DNA of 6,228 bases from Bacteroidales bacterium (GTDB lineage Bacteria; Bacteroidota; Bacteroidia; Bacteroidales; SMBSF77), in assembly GCA_021106655.1 (NCBI GenBank), contig JAIOTT010000300.1, forward strand, positions 1-6,228. Direction: 5' to 3'. Position numbers and translations under genes: made by a program. How positions within the stretch are numbered: position 1 is the stretch's first letter; the number at the start of each line of letters is the position of its first letter. The notes under the pieces are model-generated. The model did not search any database and had not been told where the DNA came from. It saw only the letters and a program-made list of their open reading frames with translations. Positions 1 through 5,955 of the stretch are shown piece after piece.

Positions 1-1
1 A

Positions 2-1156
2 AAAAGCCTTAACAGGGAAGTTGTGAAAATTGATAATATACCTTATTATGGTATGTTGAAGGATAATGTTGCCTACATTAAACTAACAGGTTTTACAATG
101 AATGCCGGAAATGAATTTAAAGAAGCATTTGAAGAATTGCGGGAGAAGAATAACGTGAATGGGATAATATGTGATTTGCGTGGAAATGGTGGTGGGCTTC
201 TTCATGAAGCTGTTAACATATCGAACATCTTTCTGGAAAAAGGGGAACTGATTGTAAGTACAAAAGGTAAGCTACGTGATAAAAACAATTCTTACAAAAC
301 AAAAATGAAACCCGTTGACACAAATATACCACTTATTGTTCTTGTTGATAAATCAAGTGCCTCCGCTTCTGAAATTGTTGCCGGAGCTATGCAGGATCTC
401 GACAGAGGAGTTGTTCTTGGTCAACGTTCCTTTGGTAAAGGCCTGGTTCAGAATGTTTTGCCACTGAGTTATAATAACCAGGTAAAAGTTACTGTAGCAA
501 AATATTATATTCCAAGTGGAAGATGTATACAAGCTGTTGATTATTCTCATAAAGATGAAGATGGCCATTTTGGAAATATCCCTGATTCACTGATTACGGC
601 TTTTAAAACTGAGAATGGAAGAGTTGTGTATGACGGTGGTGGTGTTGAACCCGATGTGGTGATAACTCCGGTTAAATACAGCAACATTGTAAGGAATCTT
701 CTTTCTCAATTTATGATTTTTGATTATGCCACAAAGTATGTTTATGAGCATGATTCAATAGCCGGACCTAAAGAATTTGAAATTAATGATCAAATCTTTA
801 ATGATTTTAAAACATTCCTAAAAGAGAGAAAATTCAAATATACTACTGACAGTGAATATGCTTTGAAAAGATTAAAAGATTACTGTACGAAAGAAAGTTA
901 TTTTGATGATATTAAAGATGATTATGAAACCCTGTCAAACCGCCTTAGTAATAAAAAAAGCGATGACTTGGATAAATACAGCAACCTTATTAAATCTCTG
1001 TTAAAGGAGGAGATTATTATAAGGTATTATTATAATAAGGGGAGAATAATAGCTTCATTAGCATCTGATCCGGAAATCTTAAAGGCAATTGATGTCATTA
1101 ATGATAAAGAAACCTATGATTCTATTCTTGTCGGAACCTATAAAAGTGTGGAGTAG
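2..1156 (+). CDS. S41 family C-terminal processing protease, 3' part (5' end outside window)
   Basis: This is a periplasmic serine protease of the CtpA/Prc type, which cleaves proteins near their C-termini. The frame is open from base 2. A GTG at 23 is probably an internal Val, because the residues before it (SLNREVVKI) read as the end of a PDZ domain, so the signal peptide and most of the PDZ domain lie outside the window. Numbering from that GTG as residue 1, the core carries DLRGNGGG (51-58), SASASE with the expected nucleophile Ser114, Asp125 in MQD, and general-base Lys139 in FGKG. The 25-residue Ser-Lys spacing and 11-residue Ser-Asp spacing equal those of E. coli Prc (S430/D441/K455). 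Residues from about 220 to 377 form a charged, probably helical tail typical of the Bacteroidota forms. The family is certain; the physiological substrate is unknown. Cdd follows after 30 bp on the same strand. Confidence 0.94.
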   Translation, partial: KSLNREVVKIDNIPYYGMLKDNVAYIKLTGFTMNAGNEFKEAFEELREKNNVNGIICDLRGNGGGLLHEAVNISNIFLEKGELIVSTKGKLRDKNNSYKTKMKPVDTNIPLIVLVDKSSASASEIVAGAMQDLDRGVVLGQRSFGKGLVQNVLPLSYNNQVKVTVAKYYIPSGRCIQAVDYSHKDEDGHFGNIPDSLITAFKTENGRVVYDGGGVEPDVVITPVKYSNIVRNLLSQFMIFDYATKYVYEHDSIAGPKEFEINDQIFNDFKTFLKERKFKYTTDSEYALKRLKDYCTKESYFDDIKDDYETLSNRLSNKKSDDLDKYSNLIKSLLKEEIIIRYYYNKGRIIASLASDPEILKAIDVINDKETYDSILVGTYKSVE

Positions 1157-1186
1157 TTTTAATTGCAATATTAGACACAAAAATTT

Positions 1187-1681
1187 ATGCCTGTGAAAAA
1201 TATAAAGCTTGAAGTTACATTTATCGAATACGATTCTTCGGATGATCTAAGTGTTAACGACAGAGAACTGTTGAAGCATGCAAACAATGCAATAAATTCG
1301 GCTTATGCACCTTATTCCGGATACCGGGTCGGGGCAGCAGTGGAGCTTGAAAACGGGGAGATTGTGATTGGCAGTAATCAGGAAAATGTTGCCTTTCCTT
1401 CAGGATTATGTGCTGAAAGAGTTGCCATATTTGCCGCTGCTTCCCAGTATCCGGATATCACTCTCAAGACGGTTGCAATTACATCAAAGGCCAGGGATTT
1501 TCATGTTGATACTCCTGTTACTCCTTGTGGTGCTTGCCGACAGGTAATAGCTGAATATGAAAGAAATCAGGGAAAGAAAATACGATTAATTTTAGCCGGA
1601 GAAATTGGAAAAGTATATCTGATTGAAGGAATGGAAAACCTTTTACCATTAATGTTTAAAGCAGATCAGTTAAAACAATAA
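1187..1681 (+). CDS. cdd: Cytidine deaminase (homotetrameric, three-Cys zinc type)
   Basis: This cytosolic pyrimidine-salvage enzyme hydrolyses cytidine and deoxycytidine to uridine and deoxyuridine plus ammonia. The 164-residue protein has the CAE motif with zinc ligand Cys75 and proton-shuttling Glu77, and PCGACRQ with zinc ligands Cys114 and Cys117. Asn64 and Glu66, 11 and 9 residues before Cys75, sit where the ribose-binding residues of Bacillus Cdd lie. AYAPYSGYRVGAA (40-52) is the usual N-terminal core signature. The protein is about 25-30 residues longer than B. subtilis Cdd because of an N-terminal extension, which I recall as usual in Bacteroidota forms. The ATG at 1187 is the first in-frame start after the S41 stop; no clear Shine-Dalgarno sequence precedes it. 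The 30-bp gap and lack of a terminator suggest co-transcription with the protease gene. All catalytic residues are present. Confidence 0.97.
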   Translation: MPVKNIKLEVTFIEYDSSDDLSVNDRELLKHANNAINSAYAPYSGYRVGAAVELENGEIVIGSNQENVAFPSGLCAERVAIFAAASQYPDITLKTVAITSKARDFHVDTPVTPCGACRQVIAEYERNQGKKIRLILAGEIGKVYLIEGMENLLPLMFKADQLKQ

Positions 1682-1691
1682 CCGATTCTGA

Positions 1692-1724
1692 TTGAAGTAC
1701 TTTTATATTTTTTTATTAACTTTG
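1692..1724 (+). promoter_or_regulatory. Promoter of the tRNA-Gln gene
   Basis: TAACTTTG at 1717-1724 matches the Bacteroidota primary sigma factor -7 consensus TANNTTTG exactly and is followed by CACCC, as in many strong promoters of this phylum. A TTG at 1692-1694 lies 22 bp upstream, slightly longer than the usual 19-21 bp to the -33 element. The box ends 16 bp before the mature tRNA, so transcription should start only a few bases upstream of it. Confidence 0.7.
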
Positions 1725-1740
1725 CACCCTGCAAAAATAT

Positions 1741-1813
1741 TGTCCGATAGTGTAACTGGCAACACGTCTGACTCTGAATCAGAAGACTCCAGGTTCGAAC
1801 CCTGGTCGGACAA
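1741..1813 (+). tRNA. tRNA-Gln, anticodon CUG
   Basis: The sequence folds into a complete cloverleaf by hand. The 7-bp acceptor stem pairs 1741-1747 with 1806-1812. The D stem pairs GTGT (1750-1753) with ACAC (1762-1765). The anticodon stem pairs TCTGA (1767-1771) with TCAGA (1779-1783) around a 7-base loop with anticodon CTG at 1774-1776. The variable loop is 5 bases, and the T stem pairs CCAGG with CCTGG around TTCGAAC. The discriminator is A1813 and CCA is not encoded, as is usual in Bacteroidota. The weak U1-A72 pair is a known glutamine identity element. CUG reads CAG codons; a separate UUG isoacceptor would be expected elsewhere in the genome. Confidence 0.96.
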
Positions 1814-1814
1814 C

Positions 1815-1846
1815 AAAGCCTCTTGGATTAACAAGGGGCTTTTTTT
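1815..1846 (+). terminator. Intrinsic terminator of the tRNA-Gln unit
   Basis: AAAGCCTCTT (1815-1824) pairs with AAGGGGCTTT (1833-1842) over 10 bp including one G-U pair, with an 8-base loop, and the T run continues to 1846. The stem begins one base after the tRNA discriminator base. The tRNA is therefore made as a short single-gene transcript, insulated from the S74 gene downstream. Confidence 0.88.
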
Positions 1847-1919
1847 GTAACTTAAAATTTAATTCTTATGCATACTATGTATGTAAAATATTTGTCTTAT
1901 AATAATGAATTGTTAATGG

Positions 1920-1952
1920 TTTGTTTATATGAATTTATTTTTTGAGACTTTG
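1920..1952 (+). promoter_or_regulatory. Candidate promoter for the S74-domain gene
   Basis: TTTG at 1920-1923 and AGACTTTG at 1945-1952 are 21 bp apart, the right spacing for Bacteroidota -33 and -7 elements. The -7 box keeps TTTG but lacks the leading TA, so the match is partial. Transcription would start near 1960 and leave a leader of roughly 70 bases. The surrounding 1849-2027 gap shows no ORF of note. The same stretch also resembles a dispersed intergenic repeat, so this call is tentative. Confidence 0.35.
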
Positions 1953-2027
1953 TGCCTTGTCTTGGTGGCGAATGGGGGATTATAGTACAGGACTCTTTTG
2001 TTGAAAATTTTTAAATATATATTCAAA

Positions 2028-3842
2028 ATGAAAAGGATATTATTGATAGTTGGAGTATTTACAGTTGCAATATGCAACCTAAATGCTCAGGCGCCGGAGA
2101 GCTTTAGTTATCAGGCAATAGCCAGAGATACAAATGGTCTGATACTACAGGATCAAAATGTTGGAATGAAAATTAGTCTTTTGCAGGGTAGTGCGAATGG
2201 TACACTTGTTTATGCTGAAACGCATCAAACTGCAACTAACAGCTACGGCTTATTAAATCTCAGCATTGGAAATGGAACACCTGTATTTGGCGTTTTCCAA
2301 ATGATTGATTGGGGGATAAATTCATATTTCATTAAAACTGAAATTGATATTACAGGAGGTTCATCTTATATTGTACTTGGTACAAGTAAATTGCTTAGTG
2401 TACCCTATGCTTTATATGCCAAAACTTTTGATAATTTAAAGGAAATCGATCCTCAGGTTGGAAACAATGCATTTAACTATCTCTCTAAATGGAATGGCTC
2501 TGCCCTGATGAAGTCTTCTGTTTATGATAATGGATATGTCGGAATAGGAACTAACTCTCCATCAACAATATTTGAAGTATCAACAATTGTAAACGCCGGG
2601 AATTTATCATTATTCAGAAATATATCTTCAGCTTTTGGAAGCATATCTGTTAAAGCTGAAGGAAATGATGATACAAAGGGTTTTTTGGGAGTTATTGGAG
2701 ATAATACCTTTGATGCATATAGTGGTTTTGATATTCCTGGGGATGAAATTGGTGTTCTCGGATTATCCCTCGGGACATCCACTCCTGATAATAACTTTGG
2801 ACTTTTTGGATATTCGAACAGTATTGGTGTTTATGGTAAAAATTCAGAAAGTGGGAGAAGTGGATATCTTGGGGGAATAAATTTTGGTGCCTATGGTGAG
2901 TATTCTTCAAGTAACTTTGGTTATCTCGGTGGAGTGTCATATGGTGCCTGGGGGCAATACAACAGCACCAACTTTGGTTATCTTGGCTCTGATAATTGTG
3001 GTGTTTATGGATCAAGCAGTACCTCCTACTATACTGGTTATGGAGGGTATTTTGTTAACACAAGTACTAACAATAACAGTGTAGGAGTGTTTGCCTCAGC
3101 AGCTTTTACCGGAACCAGTAATATTAGTAATACTAATGGAATTTATGCCACCTCAACTTCCACTGCTAACGATCTTAGAGGTATCTATAATTATGTCGAT
3201 CATACCGGTATTCTGGGAAATACGTACGGGCAGTTAAATAATATTGATATTGCTGCAGGAAATACAAGTACAGCAAGAGGGATTTATGTTAATATTGAAA
3301 GAGATGCTAATGATGCGACAACATATGGTTTGTATGTTAGTGCTTTAAATGGTACTACAGTGTATGGGGTCTATTCCAGGGCTTTTGGCGGAACTACAAA
3401 TTATGCAGGATATTTTGACGGAGACCTGGCTTATAACGGAACACTGATAAATGCTTCAGACAGAAAGTTCAAGGAAAACATCAAGCATATTTCGGGCTCA
3501 CTTGCTAAGATCAAAGAGCTAAATGTATATAGCTATACTTTTAAAACAAAAGGCGAAGCAGAAAGTATGAATTTTAACCGAGGTACCCAATTCGGGTTTA
3601 TTGCCCAGGAATTGGAAAAGGTGTTTCCGGAATTAGTAAGTGAAAATGTACACATCAGGGATGAAAACGTTGTAGAAGGTGAAAGATTTAGTGAAAATGA
3701 GATCAGATATAAGGGTGTTAATTATATTGGGATGATCCCTGTTTTGACTGAAGCAATAAAAGAACAGCAAACAATTATTGAGGAACAGCAGCACCAGATA
3801 GATGAGCTGAGATCAATGGTGCAGGAATTAAAGAAAAATTGA
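2028..3842 (+). CDS. Secreted repeat-rich surface protein with C-terminal peptidase S74 (auto-processing chaperone) domain
   Basis: Translated from ATG 2028 (604 residues), the protein begins with a signal peptide (MKRILLIVG..., cleavage near residues 20-21) without a lipobox. An in-frame TTG at 1998 would place ten residues ahead of the signal peptide and is less likely. Residues about 26-132 (FSYQAIARD to SVPYALYA) match an N-terminal domain I recall from many secreted Bacteroidota proteins of unknown function. A YLSKWNG and GYVGIGTNSP segment follows (151-180). Residues about 230-465 are Gly/Ser/Asn/Tyr-rich, with recurring GVYG, GAYG, GIYA and GLYV motifs suggesting a beta-helical stalk. 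Residues 477-580 form an S74 domain: SDRKFK holds the catalytic dyad Ser477 and Lys482, and FGFIAQELEKVFPELV is a hallmark. Residues 573-604 are a Gln/Glu-rich coiled coil. In phage tailspikes this domain trimerises the fibre, then cleaves itself off. A trimeric adhesin or fibre role is inference. Confidence 0.86.
   Translation: MKRILLIVGVFTVAICNLNAQAPESFSYQAIARDTNGLILQDQNVGMKISLLQGSANGTLVYAETHQTATNSYGLLNLSIGNGTPVFGVFQMIDWGINSYFIKTEIDITGGSSYIVLGTSKLLSVPYALYAKTFDNLKEIDPQVGNNAFNYLSKWNGSALMKSSVYDNGYVGIGTNSPSTIFEVSTIVNAGNLSLFRNISSAFGSISVKAEGNDDTKGFLGVIGDNTFDAYSGFDIPGDEIGVLGLSLGTSTPDNNFGLFGYSNSIGVYGKNSESGRSGYLGGINFGAYGEYSSSNFGYLGGVSYGAWGQYNSTNFGYLGSDNCGVYGSSSTSYYTGYGGYFVNTSTNNNSVGVFASAAFTGTSNISNTNGIYATSTSTANDLRGIYNYVDHTGILGNTYGQLNNIDIAAGNTSTARGIYVNIERDANDATTYGLYVSALNGTTVYGVYSRAFGGTTNYAGYFDGDLAYNGTLINASDRKFKENIKHISGSLAKIKELNVYSYTFKTKGEAESMNFNRGTQFGFIAQELEKVFPELVSENVHIRDENVVEGERFSENEIRYKGVNYIGMIPVLTEAIKEQQTIIEEQQHQIDELRSMVQELKKN
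2862..3032 (+). repeat. Three tandem 57-bp (19-residue) coding repeats in the stalk
   Basis: Three consecutive 57-bp units at 2862-2918, 2919-2975 and 2976-3032 encode GYLGGINFGAYGEYSSSNF, GYLGGVSYGAWGQYNSTNF and a more diverged GYLGSDNCGVYGSSSTSYY. Units 1 and 2 share 12 of 19 residues but differ at many synonymous sites, so the duplication is not recent. Similar but irregular G-x-Y-G motifs on both sides suggest these are the best-preserved turns of a longer repeat series. The exact period favours one structural turn per unit, for example in a beta-solenoid or trimeric shaft. Confidence 0.75.
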
Positions 3843-3849
3843 TGTATCT

Positions 3850-3963
3850 TTACCCCCTATCCTGTGTTAGGCGAAGCGTCCACGCTTCGCCAAGAGATTT
3901 ACATCGTAGTGTGGACACTACGATGAACGGAAGATGTATGACGAAGGAAGACAGAGGGGGTAA
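3850..3963. repeat. REPIN/MITE-like palindromic intergenic element with two hairpins
   Basis: The 114-bp element is bounded by a perfect 9-bp inverted repeat, TTACCCCCT (3850-3858) and AGGGGGTAA (3955-3963). Inside are two perfect hairpins: a 10-bp stem at 3870-3891 and an 11-bp stem at 3902-3925. Their 18-base cores, CGAAGCGTCCACGCTTCG and CGTAGTGTGGACACTACG, are inverted copies of one unit that differ only at two stem base pairs, each changed on both sides. The apical loops TCCA and TGGA are complementary. This resembles REPINs (paired inverted REP palindromes) or small MITEs. No transposase lies in the window and no target duplication is obvious. It may also end or stabilise the S74 transcript, although there is no U-tract. 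Confidence 0.75.
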
Positions 3964-4000
3964 TGAAATATAAATATTAACAGCATTAAAAATAAAAAAT

Positions 4001-4876
4001 ATGAAAACAAAGATCTTACTATTAGCCATTTTTATTATTAGCATCGCAATGAAAAGTGATAAACCTGCATATATTCTTTTCGATTCGAAAGGAAAAGCAG
4101 CTAAATATGAGAAATTAATTAAAACAGCTGCAGAAGCAGATATTGTCTTCTTTGGGGAATTACATAACAATCCAATTTGTCATTGGTTACAGTTGCAGAT
4201 CACAAAAGATCTGTTTGAAATAAAGAAGAAAAAACTGGTTTTAGGCGCTGAGATGTTTGAATCGGATAACCAACTTTTACTTACTGAATATATTAGCGGA
4301 CAAATAACCAAAAGAAATTTTGAGGGACAAGCTAGATTATGGCCTAATTATAAAACTGATTATAAACCTCTTGTTGAATTTGCAAAGGACAATGATCTGG
4401 AATTTATTGCAACGAACATTCCCCGCAGATACGCTTCTGTTGTGCATAAAAGTGGATTTGAAGGACTTGACTCTTTAAGCGATGAAGCGAAAAATTATTA
4501 TCCCCCTCTTCCAATAATGTATGATCCCGGGCTGGATTGTTATAAAAACATGATGGGTATGGGAGGAATGAGTGGTATGGGAAAAAGTAAACCTAATCCG
4601 AATTTCCCTAAAGCACAGGCTGTCAAAGATGCTACAATGGCATATTTTATACTGAAGAACTGGTCGGAAGGAGTAACTTTTCTGCACTATAACGGCAGTT
4701 ACCATTCCGATAATCACGAATCTATAGTATGGTATCTAAAACAAGTAAACCCGGAATTAAAAATTCTCACCATAACAAGCATCCAGCAAGAGGATATCAA
4801 AAAACTTGATGAGAAATACTATGATAAAGCGGACTATATCTTGTGTATCCCGGAGGATATGACAACTACTTATTAG
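4001..4876 (+). CDS. Exported ChaN/TIKI-fold family protein (haem-binding uptake-like)
   Basis: The 291-residue protein has a hydrophobic N-terminus (residues 4-17, KILLLAIFIISIA) consistent with a signal peptide or anchor, but no lipobox Cys, unlike the lipoprotein ChaN of Campylobacter jejuni. The family core is clear: FFGELHNN (50-57) with Glu53 and His55, LGAEMFE (81-87), a long helical middle, AQAVKDATMAYFI (205-217) and YNGSYHSDN (230-238) with His235. These match the Cofac_haem_bdg (ChaN, PF04187) branch of the TIKI/EreA superfamily. ChaN binds haem and is linked to iron uptake; TIKI relatives are metalloproteases, so a hydrolytic role cannot be excluded. An unusual Met/Gly-rich loop with five Met lies at 184-193. 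The ATG at 4001 is supported by the signal sequence directly after it. No haem-uptake partner genes are visible. The family is well supported; the function is inferred. Confidence 0.86.
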   Translation: MKTKILLLAIFIISIAMKSDKPAYILFDSKGKAAKYEKLIKTAAEADIVFFGELHNNPICHWLQLQITKDLFEIKKKKLVLGAEMFESDNQLLLTEYISGQITKRNFEGQARLWPNYKTDYKPLVEFAKDNDLEFIATNIPRRYASVVHKSGFEGLDSLSDEAKNYYPPLPIMYDPGLDCYKNMMGMGGMSGMGKSKPNPNFPKAQAVKDATMAYFILKNWSEGVTFLHYNGSYHSDNHESIVWYLKQVNPELKILTITSIQQEDIKKLDEKYYDKADYILCIPEDMTTTY

Positions 4877-4894
4877 ATACTAGATATTAGATAA
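4874..4894 (+). repeat. Heptamer tandem repeat (TAGATAN)x3 at the ChaN-like stop codon
   Basis: TAGATAC, TAGATAT and TAGATAA follow each other with an exact 7-bp period, starting at the TAG stop codon of the ChaN-like gene. A period of 7 allows slippage by replication. The repeat is outside the coding part and probably has no effect on the protein. Confidence 0.6.
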
Positions 4895-4909
4895 GAGATT
4901 ATGAGACTA

Positions 4910-4933
4910 AGAGTTTGAGAGATATTAAACTCT
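4910..4933. terminator. Weak hairpin between convergent genes
   Basis: AGAGTTT (4910-4916) pairs with AAACTCT (4927-4933), a 7-bp stem with a 10-base loop, midway between the convergent ChaN-like and LOG genes. A bidirectional terminator is the natural place-based guess, but the stem is AT-rich and no good U-tract follows on either strand. It may be only a chance inverted repeat. Confidence 0.3.
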
Positions 4934-4973
4934 AATCATTCCTGATTTTAGCTCATTTTAGTCATTTGAAATT

Positions 4974-5564
4974 TTAGTCACTCAATTCTTTAAGCTTATC
5001 AACCCACTTATGCGCCTGAACTGGCTTGAAAGTTTTTAAGCGTTGAAGTAATTTATTTTCATCACTTTCAACGATCAGGTTGTTCCTGTGTTCTATCCTT
5101 ACAAATTCTTCTTCAACGGCTGAATCAAGGAATTTTAGAAGATGATCGTAATAACCATTAATGTTTAGAATGCCACAAGGCTTATTAATTAGTTCAAGCT
5201 GATTATAACTTAATATCTCGAACAACTCATCAAATGTTCCAAGTCCACCTGGCAAGGCAACGAAGGCATCGGATAGTTTTATCATCATTTCTTTCCGTTC
5301 TGCCATTGTTTTAACGATATGTAATTCTGTAAGAGATGGGTGAGCAACACCATATTCGACAATATTATGAGGCATAATACCAATAGCTTCTCCTCCCGAA
5401 GATAAGACAGAATTGGCCAGTACCTTCATCAGGCCAATATTGCTTCCACCGTACACAAGTTTGATATTTCTCTTAGCCAGTAACTTTCCAAAGCTTTCCG
5501 CTTTTATGCTGTATGATTTTTCTTTTCCTTTGCTTGATCCGCAAAAAACGCAAATGCTCTTCAT
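4974..5564 (-). CDS. LOG family protein (nucleoside 5'-monophosphate phosphoribohydrolase-like)
   Basis: The 196-residue cytosolic Rossmann-fold protein belongs to the LOG/YgdH/TIGR00730 family. Plant LOG releases active cytokinin base from its ribotide, and bacterial relatives hydrolyse the N-glycosidic bond of AMP-like nucleotides to base and ribose 5-phosphate. Visible motifs are ICVFCGSS (4-11) at the first nucleotide-binding loop, YGGSNIGLM (38-46), MAERKEMM (87-94) with conserved Arg90, and PGGLGTFDE (105-113) with catalytic Glu113. The length is near the family norm of about 180-200. The start at 5564 is directly followed by the expected first strand and lies 25 bp after a promoter -7 box. 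It is transcribed alone, convergent with the ChaN-like gene. The family is near certain. The true substrate in this organism is not established, and the old annotation as a lysine decarboxylase should not be used. Confidence 0.94.
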   Translation of the reverse strand: MKSICVFCGSSKGKEKSYSIKAESFGKLLAKRNIKLVYGGSNIGLMKVLANSVLSSGGEAIGIMPHNIVEYGVAHPSLTELHIVKTMAERKEMMIKLSDAFVALPGGLGTFDELFEILSYNQLELINKPCGILNINGYYDHLLKFLDSAVEEEFVRIEHRNNLIVESDENKLLQRLKTFKPVQAHKWVDKLKELSD

Positions 5565-5589
5565 TATACCTGATGTTTGAGTGAGGAGG

Positions 5590-5597
5590 CAAAGGTA
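5590..5597 (-). promoter_or_regulatory. Promoter -7 box of the LOG gene
   Basis: On the minus strand this reads TACCTTTG followed by CC, a perfect match to TANNTTTG. It ends 25 bp before the ATG, which gives a leader of about 20 bases. No TTG is present at the expected -33 distance, so strength may rest mainly on the -7 box. Confidence 0.7.
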
Positions 5598-5657
5598 GGA
5601 TTATTTTCTATGTGCTTTAAATGTTCTAATCAATTTAATAGACCTTTTAATAGAACA

Positions 5658-5690
5658 CTGATGACGCTGATTGGACTGATTTACACTGAT
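5658..5690. repeat. Four CTGAT boxes with 9-10 bp period
   Basis: CTGAT occurs at 5658, 5667, 5676 and 5686, spaced 9, 9 and 10 bp, within a stretch reading ACACTGATGACGCTGATTGG and onward. The spacing is close to one helical turn. From memory, similar ACTGAT/ACGGATT-type stretches are scattered between genes in Bacteroidota genomes, so this is probably a fragment of a dispersed repeat family rather than an operator of LOG. Confidence 0.5.
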
Positions 5691-5727
5691 TGAATAATCA
5701 TAAAATTTAGGATCAGTAGAATCTGTT

Positions 5728-5751
5728 ATTGAATTATATTCAATATATTTG
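5728..5751 (+). promoter_or_regulatory. Candidate promoter with overlapping inverted repeat
   Basis: TATATTTG (5744-5751) fits TANNTTTG on the plus strand. A perfect 7-bp inverted repeat, ATTGAAT and ATTCAAT (5728-5734 and 5738-5744), ends on its first base and could be an operator-like site. No TTG is present about 20 bp upstream, and no coding gene follows in the window. In DNA this AT-rich, the match can arise by chance. Confidence 0.3.
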
Positions 5752-5878
5752 TATTAAATAAACAACTGTTGATATTATAGAAATAAAGCATAATATTTAT
5801 ACTCGGTTGTTAGTTGCAATGCCCTATATATCAGGGTAATAGTAACGAAAATTAAAAATGGATTTTAACAGGTTTTAT

Positions 5879-5945
5879 ACTAACTTATAAAGCCGAAGGA
5901 ACATAAAACTCGTTTTAAATTGTAAGAGAGGATTTATAAGTTAGT
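5879..5945. repeat. Perfect 13-bp inverted repeat around a nested hairpin
   Basis: ACTAACTTATAAA (5879-5891) is the exact reverse complement of TTTATAAGTTAGT (5933-5945), separated by 41 bases. Inside, TAAAAC and GTTTTA around a 2-base spacer form a second inverted repeat. As RNA, the two could make a long stem with an inner hairpin. It lies just upstream of a T-rich terminator-like sequence and in non-coding DNA. The role is unknown. Confidence 0.65.
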
Positions 5946-5955
5946 CTGAAAAAAT

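Noticed and set aside
23..25. GTG as the true start of the S41 protease
   Set aside because: The frame is open to the left edge and the residues before it read as the end of a PDZ domain; starting here would leave no signal peptide. It is an internal Val.
1998..2027. TTG start ten codons upstream in the S74 gene
   Set aside because: It would put a basic, hydrophobic extra segment ahead of a standard signal peptide that begins exactly at ATG 2028.
2522..3084. Open frames on both strands inside the S74 gene
   Set aside because: They arise from the low-complexity Gly/Ser/Tyr codon composition of the real gene and have no independent support.
4001..4052. Lipoprotein signal in the ChaN-like protein
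   Set aside because: There is no Cys near the end of the hydrophobic segment; the first Cys is at residue 60, so it is not a lipoprotein like Campylobacter ChaN.
3850..4170. Minus-strand open frame of about 106 codons
   Set aside because: It runs antisense through the ChaN-like signal peptide and through the palindromic element, and its product shows no domain features.
4874..4933. CRISPR-like or longer tandem array
   Set aside because: There are only three 7-bp units with no spacers; the period is far too short.
5858..5890. Ten-codon ORF (MDFNRFYTNL) after AAAAATG
   Set aside because: It is too short and unsupported; its stop lies within the 13-bp inverted repeat. It was considered as a leader peptide, but no regulated gene follows.
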